DNA from: Flavobacteriaceae bacterium
Lineage (GTDB): Bacteria; Bacteroidota; Bacteroidia; Flavobacteriales; Flavobacteriaceae
Length of the DNA stretch: 14,939 nt
Assembly: GCA_030694835.1 (NCBI GenBank)
Contig: JAUYUF010000153.1
Location: 1-14,939 of the forward strand
Direction: 5' to 3'
Shown here: one piece after another, positions 14,735-14,939 of the stretch
How positions within the stretch are numbered: the stretch's first letter is position 1
Layout of the letters: every line of letters begins with the position of its first letter
Program-made: the position numbers and the translations under genes
Notes under the pieces: generated by a model
What the model saw: the letters and a program-made list of their open reading frames with translations, nothing else
Database searches by the model: none
Told to the model about the DNA's origin: nothing

Positions 14735-14939
14735 TTAATTATTTAATTGATTCCAATTGCTTGATTGTTTTGCCGTAAGTTCCTCAATTTTTAATTTTAG
14801 AATCACGATAAATTTAACTTGTTTTTTTTCAAAAATTTGTTTGCCAACAGCACCATGTTGTTTCATAATGATTTCTAATGCTTTGGTTTTTGATTGATAA
14901 TCATTAATAAATTCAACAGTTCCATACCCAATGATAGAG
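14735..14939 (-). CDS. Pyridoxamine-5'-phosphate-oxidase-like flavoprotein, C-terminal fragment
   Basis: Only the last 67 codons are in the window; the gene continues past the right edge. The translation begins SIIGYGTVEFINDYQSKTKA, then LEIIMKQHGAVG, and ends VKFIVILKLKIEELTAKQSS and NWNQLNN with TAA at 14735-14737. The order S-(I/V)-IGxG, a middle segment with K-A-L-x-I-x-M-K, and a terminal K-(I/V)-x-I-E-E-(I/L)-T-x-K is characteristic of the FMN-binding split-barrel family that includes nitroimidazole-reductase-like (Nim) proteins. Its flavin-binding half is not visible, so substrate or resistance functions cannot be judged. It is upstream of the secreted helical protein in transcription order, with a gap of 27 bases, and probably leads or belongs to that operon. 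Confidence 0.75.
   Translation of the reverse strand, partial: SIIGYGTVEFINDYQSKTKALEIIMKQHGAVGKQIFEKKQVKFIVILKLKIEELTAKQSSNWNQLNN

Overview
The window looks like chromosomal DNA from a member of the Bacteroidota, most likely Flavobacteriaceae. It is very AT-rich. Starts are preceded by A-rich TAAAA-type leaders rather than strong Shine-Dalgarno sequences. Several intergenic regions carry the Bacteroidota promoter element TAnnTTTG. The proteins read best as flavobacterial families: an HtpG start, an OmpA lipoprotein with a glycine zipper, an S9 glutamyl-endopeptidase-like enzyme and a KAS III. No tRNA, rRNA, insertion sequence, phage gene or CRISPR array was found.

Layout: (1) 1-117, the start of htpG on the minus strand, divergent from a lipocalin-like lipoprotein (371-844) and an OmpA-family lipoprotein (869-1405) whose reading frame is cut by an in-frame TGA; the missing C-terminal part continues in frame to 1564. 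(2) A bidirectional terminator, then a secreted S9 serine peptidase on the minus strand (1635-4043). (3) A FabH-type ketoacyl-ACP synthase III (4244-5251), convergent with a class IV aminotransferase (5300-6118, minus) across a shared terminator. (4) A lipoprotein with an OB-fold-like C-terminus (6241-6990), convergent with a TIGR01777/YfcH-type epimerase-like protein (7057-7971, minus) across a third terminator. (5) A peroxide-defence block on the plus strand: PerR-type Fur regulator (8275-8691), haem catalase (8800-10278) and Dps ferritin (10307-10786), followed by an isoprenylcysteine-methyltransferase-like membrane protein (10879-11481). (6) A minus-strand set, in transcription order: the end of a pyridoxamine-phosphate-oxidase-like flavoprotein (14735-14939), a secreted alpha-helical-barrel-like protein of unknown function (13565-14707) and a YyaL/DUF255 thioredoxin-domain protein (11509-13527).

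The clearest functional unit is the regulator-catalase-Dps block. The regulator has all five ligands of the PerR peroxide-sensing metal site at PerR spacing but lacks the structural zinc cysteines. Its leader holds a good promoter and two similar dyads three helical turns apart. Catalase would remove hydrogen peroxide while Dps oxidises and stores iron, limiting Fenton chemistry. The most unusual single observation is the stop codon inside the OmpA domain. I see no convincing wholly new system; most of the window is ordinary housekeeping and stress-response sequence. The least understood part is the yyaL-linked set at the right-hand end.
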